Shown here: piece after piece, positions 20,444 through 32,899 of the stretch | Numbering within the stretch: position 1 is the first letter of the stretch | Layout: each line of letters starts with the position of its first letter | NCBI RefSeq assembly: GCF_963855985.1 | Contig: NC_087097.1 | Span: forward strand, 8,961,001-9,025,000 | Reading direction: 5' to 3' | DNA length: 64,000 bases | DNA from: Ostrinia nubilalis | Taxonomy: Eukaryota > Arthropoda > Insecta > Lepidoptera > Crambidae | Position numbers and translations under genes: made by a program | The notes under the pieces: generated by a model | The model's input: the letters and a program-made list of their open reading frames with translations, nothing else | The model's database searches: none | Told to the model about the DNA's origin: nothing

Positions 20444-21159
20444 TTATTTTTTAGTCGACATACTCGTCATTTATAGAATTGTAGGTACTTATTCAGTACA
20501 AGCCTTTATACTTCTTACTTTAGGTTACCGTAACCGAAACCGGTATAATATTATTGAGCACCACAATCAACATTCAAACAAATCAATTGGCTCACTGCAG
20601 AGGTTATTCCGGGAAGGTTGAATTGTCGGGTAGTCGCTATACAACCCGGTATCTGCAGTGGATTTAGATAATTTTGCCAAGCACCCCTGACTATTCAATG
20701 TGTTAAATAATCACAGTAATAATACGAGTACAGAGCTAATATTTGATAGCTGATAGAGTAAAGTAAATATTCCTAATTGCACACAATTAAAAATCCGAAA
20801 AAAAAAACTTAGGCAACTTAGGTTGTCTTTCAGTCAACCAGATAGAGGATCTATAGAGATGACAAGCAAAATATGAGGAATAATAGTGCCACAAAACGAG
20901 GTTCGTTACGTCAACTGACTAGGTATTATACGAACAAATACAATCCCTGTCCGTATGCGCTAAATCCTAACTAATGGATAGGATAGGATCACAAACAGTG
21001 AATACTACAACAGGAACCAACAGGAATTCCTGGCGCGCAAAATAGTGTTTATTCAGATACTTATTTTCTCGAGATACTCACATCTCTCTTTAACAACCTG
21101 ACATTGGCAGAATCAATGCGTAGACCGGGACAGTACTTTTTAATCCACAACGAGGAAGC
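20444..21159. other. No gene recognised
   Basis: AT-rich unique sequence without coding or repeat signal I can name. Confidence 0.35.
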
Positions 21160-21345
21160 TCTTGGCCTGTACCTGATGGTAAGTGATGATCAGGCCGAAG
21201 GTGGAAACGAGCTTCACCCGGAATCCTCAACCACGGAGGAACTGGCTATCTTACCTCTAACTGCCGGAACACAACAATGTTATTAACATTGTTGTTATGG
21301 CGACAGACTTAGGTAAGATGGTGGTAGCTAGCCAGGCGGACTTAG
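21160..21345 (+). repeat. Interspersed repeat (shared with 41069-41150)
   Basis: The segment GAGCTTCACCCGGAAT ... CTCAACCAC ... AACTGGCTATCTTACCTC ... AACTGCCGGAACA recurs inverted at 41069-41150. It also contains the palindrome ACAACAATGTTA/TAACATTGTTGT near 21269-21297. I recognise it as a common lepidopteran SINE/LINE tail type but cannot name the family. Confidence 0.6.
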
Positions 21346-21365
21346 AACAAGCCCTACAGAAAAAG

Positions 21366-21445
21366 TTGCCCCCCACTGGGAATCGAACCCGGGACCTCTG
21401 CGTCTGAAGCAGGTGGTTTTACCACTATTGGTAAGACCTCCCTGT
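21366..21445 (-). repeat. tRNA-derived SINE head
   Basis: The minus strand has a perfect B box GGTTCGATTCC in a pairing T arm and an anticodon-like arm (CTGC-TTCAGAC-GCAG). The acceptor ends do not pair. Judged SINE-derived rather than a tRNA gene. Confidence 0.55.
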
Positions 21446-22000
21446 GGTCTATACCACAGAGGCGGTTGAATAAAATAAAAAAGATGTTATGACGTTACTG
21501 AGTTTTCCTCATTTTCTCGCGTCGCACTATCAAAGGCACTAAACACACATCATCTTTAATATCACTACCTTCGCATGCTTAAGTCCAAAAATACCTTCAG
21601 TGACAGATGAGTGAACGGATATTGAGATGTGGCAAGGAAATTGTCGATATTACAGATCGGTCCTATCTTCAAGTTTCGGGCGAATGTACAGTTAGCAGAT
21701 GACTGTATCTTATGTCTTGAAATACTACTAATATAGAAGCTATGTTAACAGAATTTGTACGGTCTGACGTGCTGTCGCTGTAACTACAACTTGACTAGCA
21801 CATAATAACAATGACAATCATTTTTCAATATAAACCTTTTACAAAAACTTTCACAATGGAATCACCCTTTAGGTATAAGGTGTACGCCTGTGTTAGGTGA
21901 TACCGTTCTTCCGCAGTTCAATTATTTGTAGTACATTTTTAATCCACGAAGAATCCATCTGGGAAATCAATCATTCCTTCCTACTTATATTAGACATCAG

Positions 22001-22310
22001 TAAAATTATTAGTTACATTATTGTTAATATTTTAACCAATCTTTTCTCTTCTATTTTTTAGCATTACTTACTTAAAATAGACTTTACACGTAATATTTTC
22101 GAAGGACCTAATCCAGAATTTTACATTTTGCAACGTAAACATTTATTATTATCCGTAAAATTATTAGTTACATTATTGTTAATATTTTAACCAATCTTTT
22201 CTCTTCTATTTTTTAGCATTACTTACTTAAAATAGACTTTACACGTAATATTTTCGAAGGACCGAATCCAGAATTTTACATTTTGCAACGTAAACATTTA
22301 TTATTATCCG
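22001..22310. repeat. 155-bp tandem duplication
   Basis: 22001-22155 and 22156-22310 are the same sequence with one difference seen (GGACCTAATCC versus GGACCGAATCC). The repeated unit is AT-rich, non-coding and not part of any element found here. Confidence 0.95.
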
Positions 22311-25300
22311 TTTTTTCTGAAGAAAAACACCAAACCCGCACTTTATCTTGCACCGAAGATTTGAATACATCGATTGCGTCATAATATGTGACGGTGCGCT
22401 CCAGGAATGACTGATAACGGAACGGCATCCTGGGAAATCCCATTTTCCTAATTTATGGTGTCGTAAAGCGCTTGTCCCTGCCCTTATTGGGAACGTCTCT
22501 GAGATGCCATAACTTCGTAGGATTAATTACCTACGATGCGATCCTAGTTTATCCCTAGGGTTAGGATAGGACTAGGTACTACTGAGTACTGAGAAATATG
22601 GGCTTGTACATTTAAAACCGGGTCTAAAAAGTTGATTTAGGTAACTATGTTATTAGGTACGTAGCTTTTTAGATCTTTGTTTTTCTAGCTTAGTAATTTG
22701 TATTACCTACCTACTTAATGGATAATATCTTGACGCCTGAATCTAGAAGAAATTACTGAAAGAAACACTAAACATTTCAATAAATTCGTTAATTATTTTA
22801 ATAAACCTCTTATTTCATGACACTCCGTAAGCGGGCTAAAACTAAAATTCACAGAAATAACTGAGCGATTTCGCGAACTAAGCACTTATTTGAAATGCTT
22901 CATGAGCAGGCAAGTTATTTCGGCCAAACTACTTTTAGCACAACTTACTGAGAGCTTTTGCATTGCTTCGAAATATTTAGTGAATTTATTCGTGAGCATC
23001 TAAATTTTCGCGATGAGTTTCCCCCAAAGACTGTTTTTACATTACAAACGGTTAATGAAATAAAAAATCGAATAAACAGACACCATTCCAGTCCCGCTAA
23101 CGAAGCGAATAAAACTGTCCAACCCTTTGAATAAACTGTGGAAATGGCCGAGAATAGCCTATTAACACTCACTGACAATCTTGTAGAGGCTCTCAGGAGA
23201 ATGATAATATTTTTCTTTTATTTCAAACAGTCCACGCCGCGCCGCTTAATTAGATTATACTAATTGAGCAGGACCTGTTGTTACTTTAAAAACGGAATTG
23301 GAATTAGATTGTGTATTTTGGAGTTATAAGATTCGAGCCCCTGTTATGGAAGGTTAAATATTAACGATACAATTTCCGTGAGTTGGAATTGTTTCGTTGT
23401 TTCTAAATTTCTAAATATACAAAGGGCATTAGATGTTTATTCAAGGTAAGGAAACGAAGATTTCTCGTTTTATTCTTAAATATTATTTATGTTTAGTCAA
23501 GTCAAATTAAAAAGTGTGAGATTTAAGATGGACAAATTAAGCAATAGGTACATCTTTTAATAACTAAGGTGCAACATAAAAGTACATAATATGTGTAGTT
23601 CCTGTACATAATTGAATTCCGTTGCACTATCCAATATAAATGCAATCTAAACTGTGCTTATCCGTAACGAATCGATTGGAAAACTGTAGCAGTTTATAGT
23701 GTCTACGACGATATAAAAATATTAATTAGTACAAAGCCCAAGATGAATTTATCTAGCAACGTCTAGTTCTTCTAGTAAAGTAACTTTTAATTTTCGTTTT
23801 GTTTGAAGTATGTTACGTGTCTATACCCTCAAGTAAAACCTTTATCCTTTAATCGTTTCACTATACACGTAGATCCAATTCCAATTGCCACCTGCATCGA
23901 AATTAATCCAACGTTGCTCGATTTTCTTTATTTTGCACTTATATCCACTTAAGTTCACCGCTGTACTTGCTGTAATTTGTTGCAAAATAGAATCTATTGT
24001 AACGAGATAAGAGGCTACTGTGTTTAGTTTGATGCTGTTGTCTGTACGCCCGCTGTTTTTCTTTTTACTTGTGTTAAACATTTCATCCTCTTTCAGTTTT
24101 CTAGTTTTCACTTCGCCTTTTCTATGCGATGGCAGTATTCATCGGGGGTTTCCCATTGCTTTTCAGTTGGAAATTATTCGTACAGCCATTTGCTATTTGA
24201 TTTTGTATTAGGTACGTCAGTCAAATTGAAAACAAAAAATAATTAAGTACCAAAACACAGTTATTGCTAAAAGGGGAAGTATTTGTTTTATTTTAAGAAG
24301 CCGCGGGTAAAATCAAGTTATTTAAAAGATTAGATGAGATAAGATGTTTAGGTTTCTATCAAGGGCGGTAAACAGCTACAAGCATCGTGGTTTTCATTTG
24401 ATTTGACAGCCGGTTGGTAGCGTGTTACCGCAGTAGAGACGCCTTTAACTTTGAAGCTTAGATGTTAATACTAGACCTCAAAAACACTCAAACTAAACAC
24501 AACACACAACAGACCCTTAGCATAATAAAGTTGAACAACACATGGCTTGATGGGTTCCATCATCAGAATCAACCCAAACATTGCATAACCCTAATGAACA
24601 GTCACAAAGACCTTAAACAATTTATAGGGTAGACCACCGACCACGGGCCGCGGGAATGAAAATATTTTCCTTTTATTGCGGCCCTTTGCGACTCCCAATT
24701 ACAATTGCAATTAACTTAATTCGAGGGTTCCGTCGGCGGCCACCGTCGCTGGGCTTACGGCTCTTAAGTGATTTGTAGGTGTCAGTGTGACAGACTTTGT
24801 TATTCCTGGTGGCACGTTCTAGAACGGCCGATGCTCGCTTGTTTTTAATTCAAAATTGACGGGTTTCATTCATCATTTTGTGTTCGATTGAGAAAAACAA
24901 ACGAACATTCAGGTGCAGGATGTTCATTTGTTTTTATTAAATAAATCAGATGAAGTTATAGTACTTATTATTATTCTGTGGTTATAGTAACAAAATACCT
25001 ATTTGAAGGCTATAAGAGTGATTGTTTAGAACGACAAATATTTTGGTAAAAAGTAAAATACTGAAAAAAGTATAAGGTAAAATTATTGACAAGATGTTAA
25101 GGTGTTTGTTTTTTCAGGTGTTTGATGATGGATGTTACGAAAACCAAGAAAGTAAAGCCGAGGCCGAGGTTAAAGGCTTGATAATTTATTTATAAAATAG
25201 ATTTGGTATATTACGAGCAATAATAAACGACACTGAAATACCTAATGTTGAATATTTTACTAGAGAATTTCCACCTGTTCATGGAAAACAAATATTATAA

Positions 25301-26008
25301 TTTATTGACATTTACAAAATCAGCTCAAGGTTATGTAATATCGAAGAGTATCTACAAATAATCCGTCTGGTACAAAAATTAATTAAAAATTAATTGGGTG
25401 GATAGAGTTAATACCAAGAGAATTAATTTTAAATTATTCTCTAAAATAATTTCAAGAATACCAATATATTTTACTGCTGCTCTATAAAAGTACTTTCTAG
25501 TTTCTCCACTTTTAGTCTGCTTTATGAAAATTATAGTAAAGTTTGCCGCTTTAATTAAATGAAAGTCAATTAAAACCAACCTTAGAATCGACTTTGCAAC
25601 TCGTATCATGTTCAATTAACGTCACTACCACGTTTATATTTACGACCCCTTTTCAAACCCATCAAATTGTCTCTAACACCTTTATCACTTCGTCTTTAGG
25701 TTGTTTTTCGCGTGAAAGCATGCACTATAAGGGCATTAATATTAACTTAGATAATGCTGATTGTTAGTTGGCAACACCTGCGCGTTCCGGAGTTGCCATT
25801 GCGAAAATTTTCGCGAGTGAGCGGACTGAGCAGTATGGTGTGCGTGTTCTCCGAAAATTGTTGTAAGCTTTGCAGTTGTTAAAACTAACGAAATAAGGCA
25901 GCTGAAATGCTAAATTAAAGTTTAATTTGTAGCGAATTATCAGAAATCGAACGTCGAAATAATTTAATATTCTAGAAGCGCTTCAGGTTGAAATTATTAT
26001 ATTGAAAA
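22311..26008. other. No gene recognised; GC-richer patches
   Basis: No host exon was recognised. GC-richer, non-repetitive patches occur at about 22370-22520 and 24640-24800. The second contains homeodomain-like TTAATT/CAATTA words and could be regulatory. A 90-residue lysine-rich minus-strand frame (23842-24111) is unidentified. A perfect 14-base palindrome GCGAAAATTTTCGC lies at 25801-25814. Confidence 0.35.
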
Positions 26009-26337
26009 CTAGCGGCCGATCCCGTTTTACCCTCTTCATCTATCTTACGCGGTTTAGATTTTTTCATACAAATGTTTTTTCCCGCTAACTCCCGTTCCCG
26101 TTGGAATTTCGAAATATTCTGTTATAACTAAGCTTTAAGTTTACTAAGGTACCTGCTTGCCAAATTTCAAGCGTCTAACTTAAGCGGTTTAGATTTTTCA
26201 TACAAAAGGATTTTCCCGCTAATGCCCGTTCCCGTGGGAATTCCTAAGTATCCTATAACCTGCCCAGGAGTATGAAGAATAATTGTACCAAGTTTCATTA
26301 AAATCCGTCGAGTAGTTTTTGTTTCTATAAGGAATAT

Positions 26338-26390
<53 letters not shown>

Positions 26391-26509
26391 AATTTTACTG
26401 ATTGCATTTTTGGCATCAGTATCGATCACTAATCACCCCCTGATAGTTATTTTGAAAATATATTTCATGTACAGAATTGACCTCTCTACAGATTTATTAT
26501 AAGTATAGA
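26009..26509 (-). mobile_element. Helitron-like element, copy 1
   Basis: On the minus strand it begins TCTATACTTATAATAAATC preceded by A and ends in a GCGG-rich hairpin then CTAG followed by T, i.e. an A|TC...CTAG|T insertion as in Helitrons. It is closely similar along its length to 62285-62765. It contains a (CAGA)n array. No Rep/helicase frame, so non-autonomous. The terminal hairpin is partly deleted here compared with the 62-kb copy. Confidence 0.75.
26338..26389. repeat. (CAGA)n microsatellite, ~12-13 units
   Basis: Perfect CAGA tetramers inside the Helitron-like element. The related copy at 62.6 kb has only about four. The repetitive SVCL frame at 26219-26416 is its translation. Confidence 0.95.
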
Positions 26510-27189
26510 TAAAGAATGTATGAAAACAATTAATAGTGGCAGAAAAATTTTACGTGACTGCAAGAAATTACTCATTGAACAAGTAAGTAGGTACGAGTTC
26601 AGGTCAATTTTTTTAAACAATTCAGTTTTTTTAAACACTACTTTAAAAAAAAACTCCTATAAAAAATAAATGTTGATCCATAATTTATGTTTAGTTCTTG
26701 TTTTAATTTCGTTAGATGTAAGTATTTTTTTCGTTTCAAAAAATTTAGCGACAGAAACGCCAAGCCGTAAAGTTACTATTTTTCCAGTCGACTACTCTTC
26801 ATCTCTAGAAAGATAGTGTTCATACTTGGCTGTACTTGGCATAAGATTTCTATTATATTCCTTCAATTGCCTCGTCAAAATCTCATCTCCTTTAGACATA
26901 AAACGTGGGTCAGGAATATTATTTTTTACGGGAAATTTATGGTAATGGTAGGGAACGTAAATGATTGAAAGCGCTTTTGGAAGCATTACTTGTAACACCA
27001 TACTATAGTGATCTTTTTATGTTACCACGTGTAAATCTAGGCTACTGTAATATAACTACATTTTTTAATTACATTAGACTACTTTAAATAAGATTAAAAA
27101 TGAGACTTTACATTCTTATTGCACATGCACAAAAATTTAGTTTCAAACACAGATAATAATTATTTTTTAATTTTAAGTTAATTATAAAG

Positions 27190-27292
27190 TAGGACGTCCA
27201 CTGCTGAACATAGGCCTCCCCCAATCCTTTCCATGTTGCTCGGTTGCTTGGTAGCGGCCTGCGTCCAGCGCCTTCTTGCTACCTTTATGATG
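27190..27292 (-). mobile_element. RTE LINE 3' end, (ATG)n-tail family
   Basis: The minus strand encodes the GRRWTQ...-like coding end with AGGCGCTGGACGCAGGCC and GAGGCCTATGTTCAGCAGTGG. The ATG tail is absent or lost at the left boundary. Confidence 0.85.
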
Positions 27293-29330
27293 TCTGTTTG
27301 TTTGTTGTGTTTTTATTTCTAAACTTTTGTTTTTCAGTCAATTTTTTTTTGCCACACAACATCTTTACAAAATACATAAAATATTTGCTGCTGTCCGCAC
27401 AACAAAGTCACTGTCCCACAAACCACAATGGGACACATCAACATACTAAGTCAGCTCCAAGCTGGTTAAAGTCCACGCCTTTGAGTGCATTGAATTCCTT
27501 CATCCAGGATGGCGACCACGCTTTGTGCGGCGCCCAGTAATGCAAATCAACTGGCTCTGATTGCCACTTCCAGCTATTCAACGAGTTTAATAAAGCTCCG
27601 GGGACTAAAATGAAAAATTCAATTAGATATTTTTACGTTCTCCTTATTTTGTCCTTGGAGAAGATTCGCTGAGAATAATCTAACGGTGATGTTGGGGTAT
27701 CGATGGTTTTGGTATCGGTGCTTAACGATAAAATGTGCGAAAGTGAAAACAACGCAGTATTTTTATTTTTATCCTTCAAATCTGCAGGTTTTAAATACGT
27801 ACTTACGAGCCTGGTCAGTGATATTTCATTTGAGGTAGGTTTCTTCTTTTAACGACAAGGATGTGTTCTTGAAATTTATCACTAGCCGTGTTTGTATTTT
27901 TTAAATAAGTAGGCTTGAATTGAAATGATTTGGGTTATTGGCTCGATACTTAAATATTGTGGCTAAGGAATTTCTATCGATAGTCAATTTATCGAGTCAC
28001 CATTGTTAAAGTGGTCTCATTACCAGCGCTTGCGACGCGTTTATTGTTTGTGCAGGACCTGTTGTTAAGTTGATTTCACCAAATACATGAATGGTAAACA
28101 AATGCCAAGTCCAATACCTACAATAAGCATATTCAATGCTAGCTTAAAATAAAAAGTTATGTTGGGGAAAAGGTCCTTGTGCTTACACTTTGTTAATTTT
28201 TTGACTCTTTTGTGTATGTAATGTAAGCAGGCCATAAAAATTGTAGTTATAAGTTAGTTACGTAAAATTGTATTGTATTGTATTGTATTACAAAATAATA
28301 GTACCTATCACTACTACTACAGATTGAAAACAATTAAGCTATTGAGCCTTTTTTTTTTCAGCTAATACATGAACATGTATGTATTTATACGTACACGACA
28401 TGTTGACCTATCAGTGAAGACAGGCGAAGAGTTTTCCAATTATGTCACTATAAAAATATCAAGATTGTTCGTTTTATGATTGCAAACATCTACTTCAAAA
28501 TACTGTTGTCTGTTTCTGGCGTACAAAACTTGGCATAATACACTACCGTGCGCCCAGATACTGTGTGGTATTAAGGCGGCGAATGCGGGCTGTTATTAAT
28601 ACTTGTAATAAGGAGAATGTCAGCTAACTTTATTATGTTGTTATCTGTCTAATTAGAAGTGGAAATTGAAGATTTTTACAATTCACATTCGTAATAGAAA
28701 ATGTTTATGTATGTGCAAGTAATGATTTGATTTCAGACCTACTGGGAACTCAAGACGATTGTTGATGGTAGTTGAAGTAGGGATCTTACTTCGTGGGGAC
28801 CTGGGGTGGCTCCAGCAGTGTAGGTAGGTACTGCCTTTGAATGAAAATTGAGGATTGACTGGATGTTGCTATACCTTGTCATCTATTCATATTTAAGGTG
28901 TTTTCAAAGCAGATATCTTTATCTTTTATTTAGTTACACACAAGTTTTTAGCTTGCAGCTAGGTAATTGGTTTGAACGTTGGCTTTATTAATTTAAAATA
29001 AGTACAATAATATTATTTCTTTAACAATTACAGGCCACTAGAAAGGGACCGAAACCATTCACAGAAAATAAAAAATGAGCTGAACTGCGCAATACTACGT
29101 GAACATTTGGTTGATTTATACAGCAGTTTATTGACAATGATAAAGGTCCGCTGCCACTGACATTTCGTTATGTGGGGTGAAGAATGGTGTTACGTCACTA
29201 TTAACCGTTTTTGTGTTGTTAGTTTGTTTTCCTTCAAGATTGCCTTTGTTGGAAGTCGTTTTTTTAACAATTTTTTCCTAATTTTCTTCCAGTATTGTAG
29301 TTTTTTAATGAAACTGCCTCTTTCACGATT
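27293..29330. other. No gene recognised
   Basis: Mostly unique AT-rich sequence. A (GTATT)n stretch lies at 28266-28290. A less AT-rich patch at 28550-28630 has no repeat resemblance. Confidence 0.35.
28266..28290. repeat. (GTATT)n microsatellite
   Basis: About five GTATT pentamers in tandem. Confidence 0.9.
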
Positions 29331-29763
29331 GACTTGACTTATGGTCCTATGTCCCCTAGATGGGGCAGAGGGCGTCCACAACAGTCCTCCATCTCGTTCG
29401 GTCTTGAGCTTCTCGCTTGATCTCGCTCCAGGTCTTGCCGATCTTCTTCGCCTCGTCCGCTACAGTGCGCCGCCAAGTTTGCCTGGGTCGTCCACGTTTG
29501 CGTTTTCCTTGGGGATTCTAATCCAGAGCCTGCTTAGGGATGTGATCGGGGTCCCTTCGGAGAGTGTGGCCAATCCAGTTCCACCTGCGGCGCTTGATCT
29601 GCTGGTCGATCGGAATTTCGTGGCAGCGTTCCAATAGCTCGACGTTGGAGATTTTCTCGGGCCAGTATATGCCGAGAATTCGGCGAAGGCAGCGGTTGAT
29701 GAAGACCTGCAGCTGGTGCGAGATAGCCTTGGTGACCTTCCACGTTTCACACCCATAATGAAA
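29331..29763 (-). pseudogene. LINE reverse-transcriptase C-terminus, 5'-truncated
   Basis: The minus strand reads YGCETWKVTKAISHQL from 29758, then RRWNWIGHTLRRDPDHIPKQALD and GKRKRGRPRQTWRRTV, ending DALCPI and TAG at 29356-29358. This is the widespread C-terminal tail of animal non-LTR retrotransposon polyproteins (the GHTLRR and GRPRQTWRRT blocks). One in-frame stop at 29518-29520 replaces a tryptophan codon, so the copy is dead. The 5' truncation point is near 29763. It is a different family from the RTE copies here. Confidence 0.88.
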
Positions 29764-29789
29764 TTGATTTGATACTTATTTCATTGACT

Positions 29790-29885
29790 TTTTTTGGGAC
29801 AGGATTCAAATAAGCAGACGGATCACCTGATGGTAAATGATTACCGTCGCCCATAGACACCCGCAGCCTCGGGGGCTTTACCTAA
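29790..29885 (+). repeat. Lepidopteran interspersed repeat fragment
   Basis: AGCAGACGGATCACCTGATG and TGATTACCGTCGCCCATAG match a repeat I know as widespread in moths and butterflies. Only ~95 bases are present, directly beside the truncated LINE. The family is not assigned. Confidence 0.5.
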
Positions 29886-30486
29886 TGCGTAAGTATCTTT
29901 ACTTAGATAATTACCCTATAGGTACATTTTTATTGTAGGTCTTTTCACTTTATAAAGGTTATAATTCATATTATAAACTTACAGTCCGTTTTAACTTTAA
30001 AGTTCATGCTATGAGTTGAGTTGGTTGCGTTTCTGAAATCAATTTCACTGATCGGAAACTCGTTTTGTTTTTATGTAAAGATCTATGCCTCATTCGCCAA
30101 GTGAACGCAGTTACATCAATAAATCTTGATAAACCAATTTACCTCTATAGCGATTTTGGAAGGCCTGAAAGGCCTCCGATGTTTATAGTCATTTGAGTGA
30201 TACCTCTATAAATCTGAGTGAGATTCTCTTATCCAGCCTGACCATTCGGAAAAATAGCATTCGGCTCGTAACAAACGATTCGACGCAAAGCCTGTTACGT
30301 CAATGATTTAGAATGTTTGCTCTCGTATTTTGTTACGGTTCGGTTTAGAAATCTATAACTTATTAGTATAGTGGCAGTTGCGAAGAGTTTTTGTTACGTT
30401 TTCATGTCTAATCCACTGGACCATTTTGATGTAGATAGATAAATCTAAGATTTAGTGCGTGAAAAAAGGGGATGAAAGTTTGTCGG

Positions 30487-30550
30487 GGGGGTCCTAGTGG
30501 TTCGAGTACCGCGGTTTATTATGCCAGAGGTCGCGGTTTTAGTCTCCAAA
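30487..30550 (+). repeat. Degenerate tRNA-derived SINE head
   Basis: GTCCTAGTGGTTCGAG resembles an A box and GGTCGCGGTTTTAGTCTC a decayed B box, at tRNA-like spacing. The body and tail are not recognisable. Confidence 0.4.
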
Positions 30551-30957
30551 TAACGCTTAGGATATACGCATTGTATATAAAACCAAAGCTTGAGTACATA
30601 GTTTGAAGTTACAAAAGGGCGTAAAATGCAGATCATCTATGTTCAGCAGAGCAGTGCTCGCATTCGTTCCCTCGTTCCTTGCTTATCATTTGTGGTTTGA
30701 TAGACATCAATAGACATTCAGCAGACTGATATATTAATTTACTATGACTTCAGTGACACAAAAGCTAGTAAATCCACCTTGAACATCACTAACACCTACA
30801 GTTGATAGCACATCAGACGTTTAATTTTGGTTGCAAAATAGCCTCTATTACAACGACACAACATACCACAGCTTTTACCATAAATGCCGACATTAGTACA
30901 AATACAAAAATTCTCTAAAAAGGAACAGTCCTAAAGGATAATGTTGGATACATCTTA

Positions 30958-32899
30958 TAGACTAAGAGCTAGTAAACGCCAGACCTACGTCATTTTATAA
31001 AAACTGAAAGTTTGTCAGCATATGCTCCCAATATAGGATATAATGTTGTTGAATTATGAAGTTTGGGTTATCGTGGCTTTGGCAGCTATCCAAAAAAAAA
31101 CTGTCTGGCAAGGAGTTGGAACTGTCAAAACTGTCTGGCTGTTGGGGAAACTACTAATTATTGCCCAAATATGATTTATAAAAATCAGCTTTTATGGTAT
31201 AACGTAAGTCTAACTTTTACGGTGACTTTTTCTGTATATTCAATAGACTGTAATTCTACTAACTAAAATAAAATCTGATTTTTATGTATAATATTTGGGC
31301 AATAATTAGAAGTAGTTTCCCCAACAGCCAGACAGTTTTGACCTCAGATCATAGAAGGGAATAGATGTGAAACGGGGGCGTGGCGCGTGTCTCCGCGATA
31401 TGCCCAGAAACGAACATCGCCCGCGACGCCAGGTTAGTCGCGATTCAGTCGTACTGAGGAAATGTTCTCCGATATTGTTGGATAATGCGTCGTAACGTGC
31501 AATAACATAAGTGAAACGAAGAACTACAGGAACAATGAAGTCATTTACCACATGTAAGTATTGCAAATCCATTGGTATTTTGCTAATAAATAAAAAAAAC
31601 TAAACATTTTTACGAACGAATTCAGTGCCGTGACATTTACTGCGATATCGAAATTAGTGGTGATAAAAATTCAAACACGTTGTACATTGACGATTTAGTT
31701 AGCAACCACTTTATGTCATGCGTAACTACTGCGCAATGTATTTTATTTCTTCCGATATCCACTGACGCGTGAAAATACACAGTACGGCCGCATGTGCCGG
31801 TCGTAACATAGTGCAGGGCTCGTGTTCTAATACGGTTTCCTATTATCGATAAATAGAAGTAAATTATTATTTTCTATTTTCTAATTTTGAATGAAAAAAT
31901 CATGAGTTGCTTGCGATTTTTAAGTTTTTACAAAAACAATAACAATAGTAGAAGGGATTAGTAACTGTCAACTATGTAATTACTATAAGAGCTAGTTGAA
32001 AGCCTAATATAGGCATTATTAATTTTTGATAAACATAGGCGGTACGAATTTCGCCATAATTAAAAAGTTAATGCGCGATAGTAGTTAATAATAATTACAG
32101 TGATCCTGTTATTATTATTAAAGTAAATAATAATATATTACCAATATTGTAAATACTGGTAAAAATCGCAAGTACCTACTTAACCCATGACTTTTCATAC
32201 AAACTTTGTCAGTCTATAACTTCTATACTCCATCTATAACGACATTGAGCTTTGGTTGGGGTAAATTAATATAAGGTAACTTCATTTAGTCCCAATAATT
32301 GATTCTGAGTTTTTCGTCCATACAAAATAGAACTGACTCCTTTATGCAAAAATCGTTAAAGAACATAATAATAACGTATAATAATAAAAAGGTTTTCATA
32401 CAAGCATTTTTTAAACCAATTTCGAGCCTTGTCCCCAGGATTTAAAGTATCGATATCTTATCGACTCCATTTTATCTTTCTTCTCTCTAATTGCTTTTTT
32501 CAAAGTGTGCGTCACGTCACGCGGCCATTGATTGGCCATAAGGCACGCCTTCTGGCCAATCACAGCACTTTTAAGCCGGTTGCACATGTTGTCGTAGACT
32601 CTCAGTCGCTTTGTTTTTACACAGTTGAATGTGTGTGTGGGAGCTGTGGTGGGGGAAATGTGGGGACACTGGTTCTCGTTGTAGTTACGCGCGACTTCAT
32701 ATCTATTCTCTTTCTATGATCTGAGGTTTTGACAGTTCCAACTCCTTGCCAGACAGTTTTTTTTGGGGTAGCTTCCAAAGCCACCATGACCAAAACTTCA
32801 TAATTCACCAACATTATAACCTATATTAGGAGCATACGCTGACAAACTTTCAGCTTTTATAAAATGACGTAGGTCTGGCGTTAACTAGCTCTTAGTCTA
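30958..32899. mobile_element. Long-TIR element with TTA target duplications, Harbinger-like
   Basis: The left arm (30958-31126, continuing after the nested MITE as CCTCAGATCATAGAA) and the right arm (32715-32899, inverted) are similar over ~185 bases and begin TAGACTAAGAGCTAGT. TTA flanks both ends (30955-30957 and 32900-32902). A 3-bp TWA duplication suggests PIF/Harbinger, by inference. No transposase domain was found in the ~1.5-kb interior. A short frame near 31537 with a GTAAGT donor is not identifiable. Confidence 0.72.
31127..31343. mobile_element. Nested MITE, ~215 bp
   Basis: CAAAACTGTCTGGCTGTTGG on the left is mirrored by CCAACAGCCAGACAGTTTTG on the right, and the inverted similarity continues inwards (AATTATTGCCCAAATAT, AAAATCAG). 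The right arm of the host element shows the unoccupied sequence GTCAAAACCTCAG. Confidence 0.8.

Noticed and set aside
4211..21445. Possible functional tRNA genes at 4211, 5362 and 21366
   Set aside because: B boxes and T arms are good, but acceptor stems do not pair, so they are better explained as SINE heads.
23842..24111. 90-residue lysine-rich minus-strand frame
   Set aside because: Could be an exon, but there is no homology I can name and no convincing splice sites.
26219..26416. Cys/Leu-repeat peptide frame
   Set aside because: Direct translation of the CAGA microsatellite inside a Helitron-like element.
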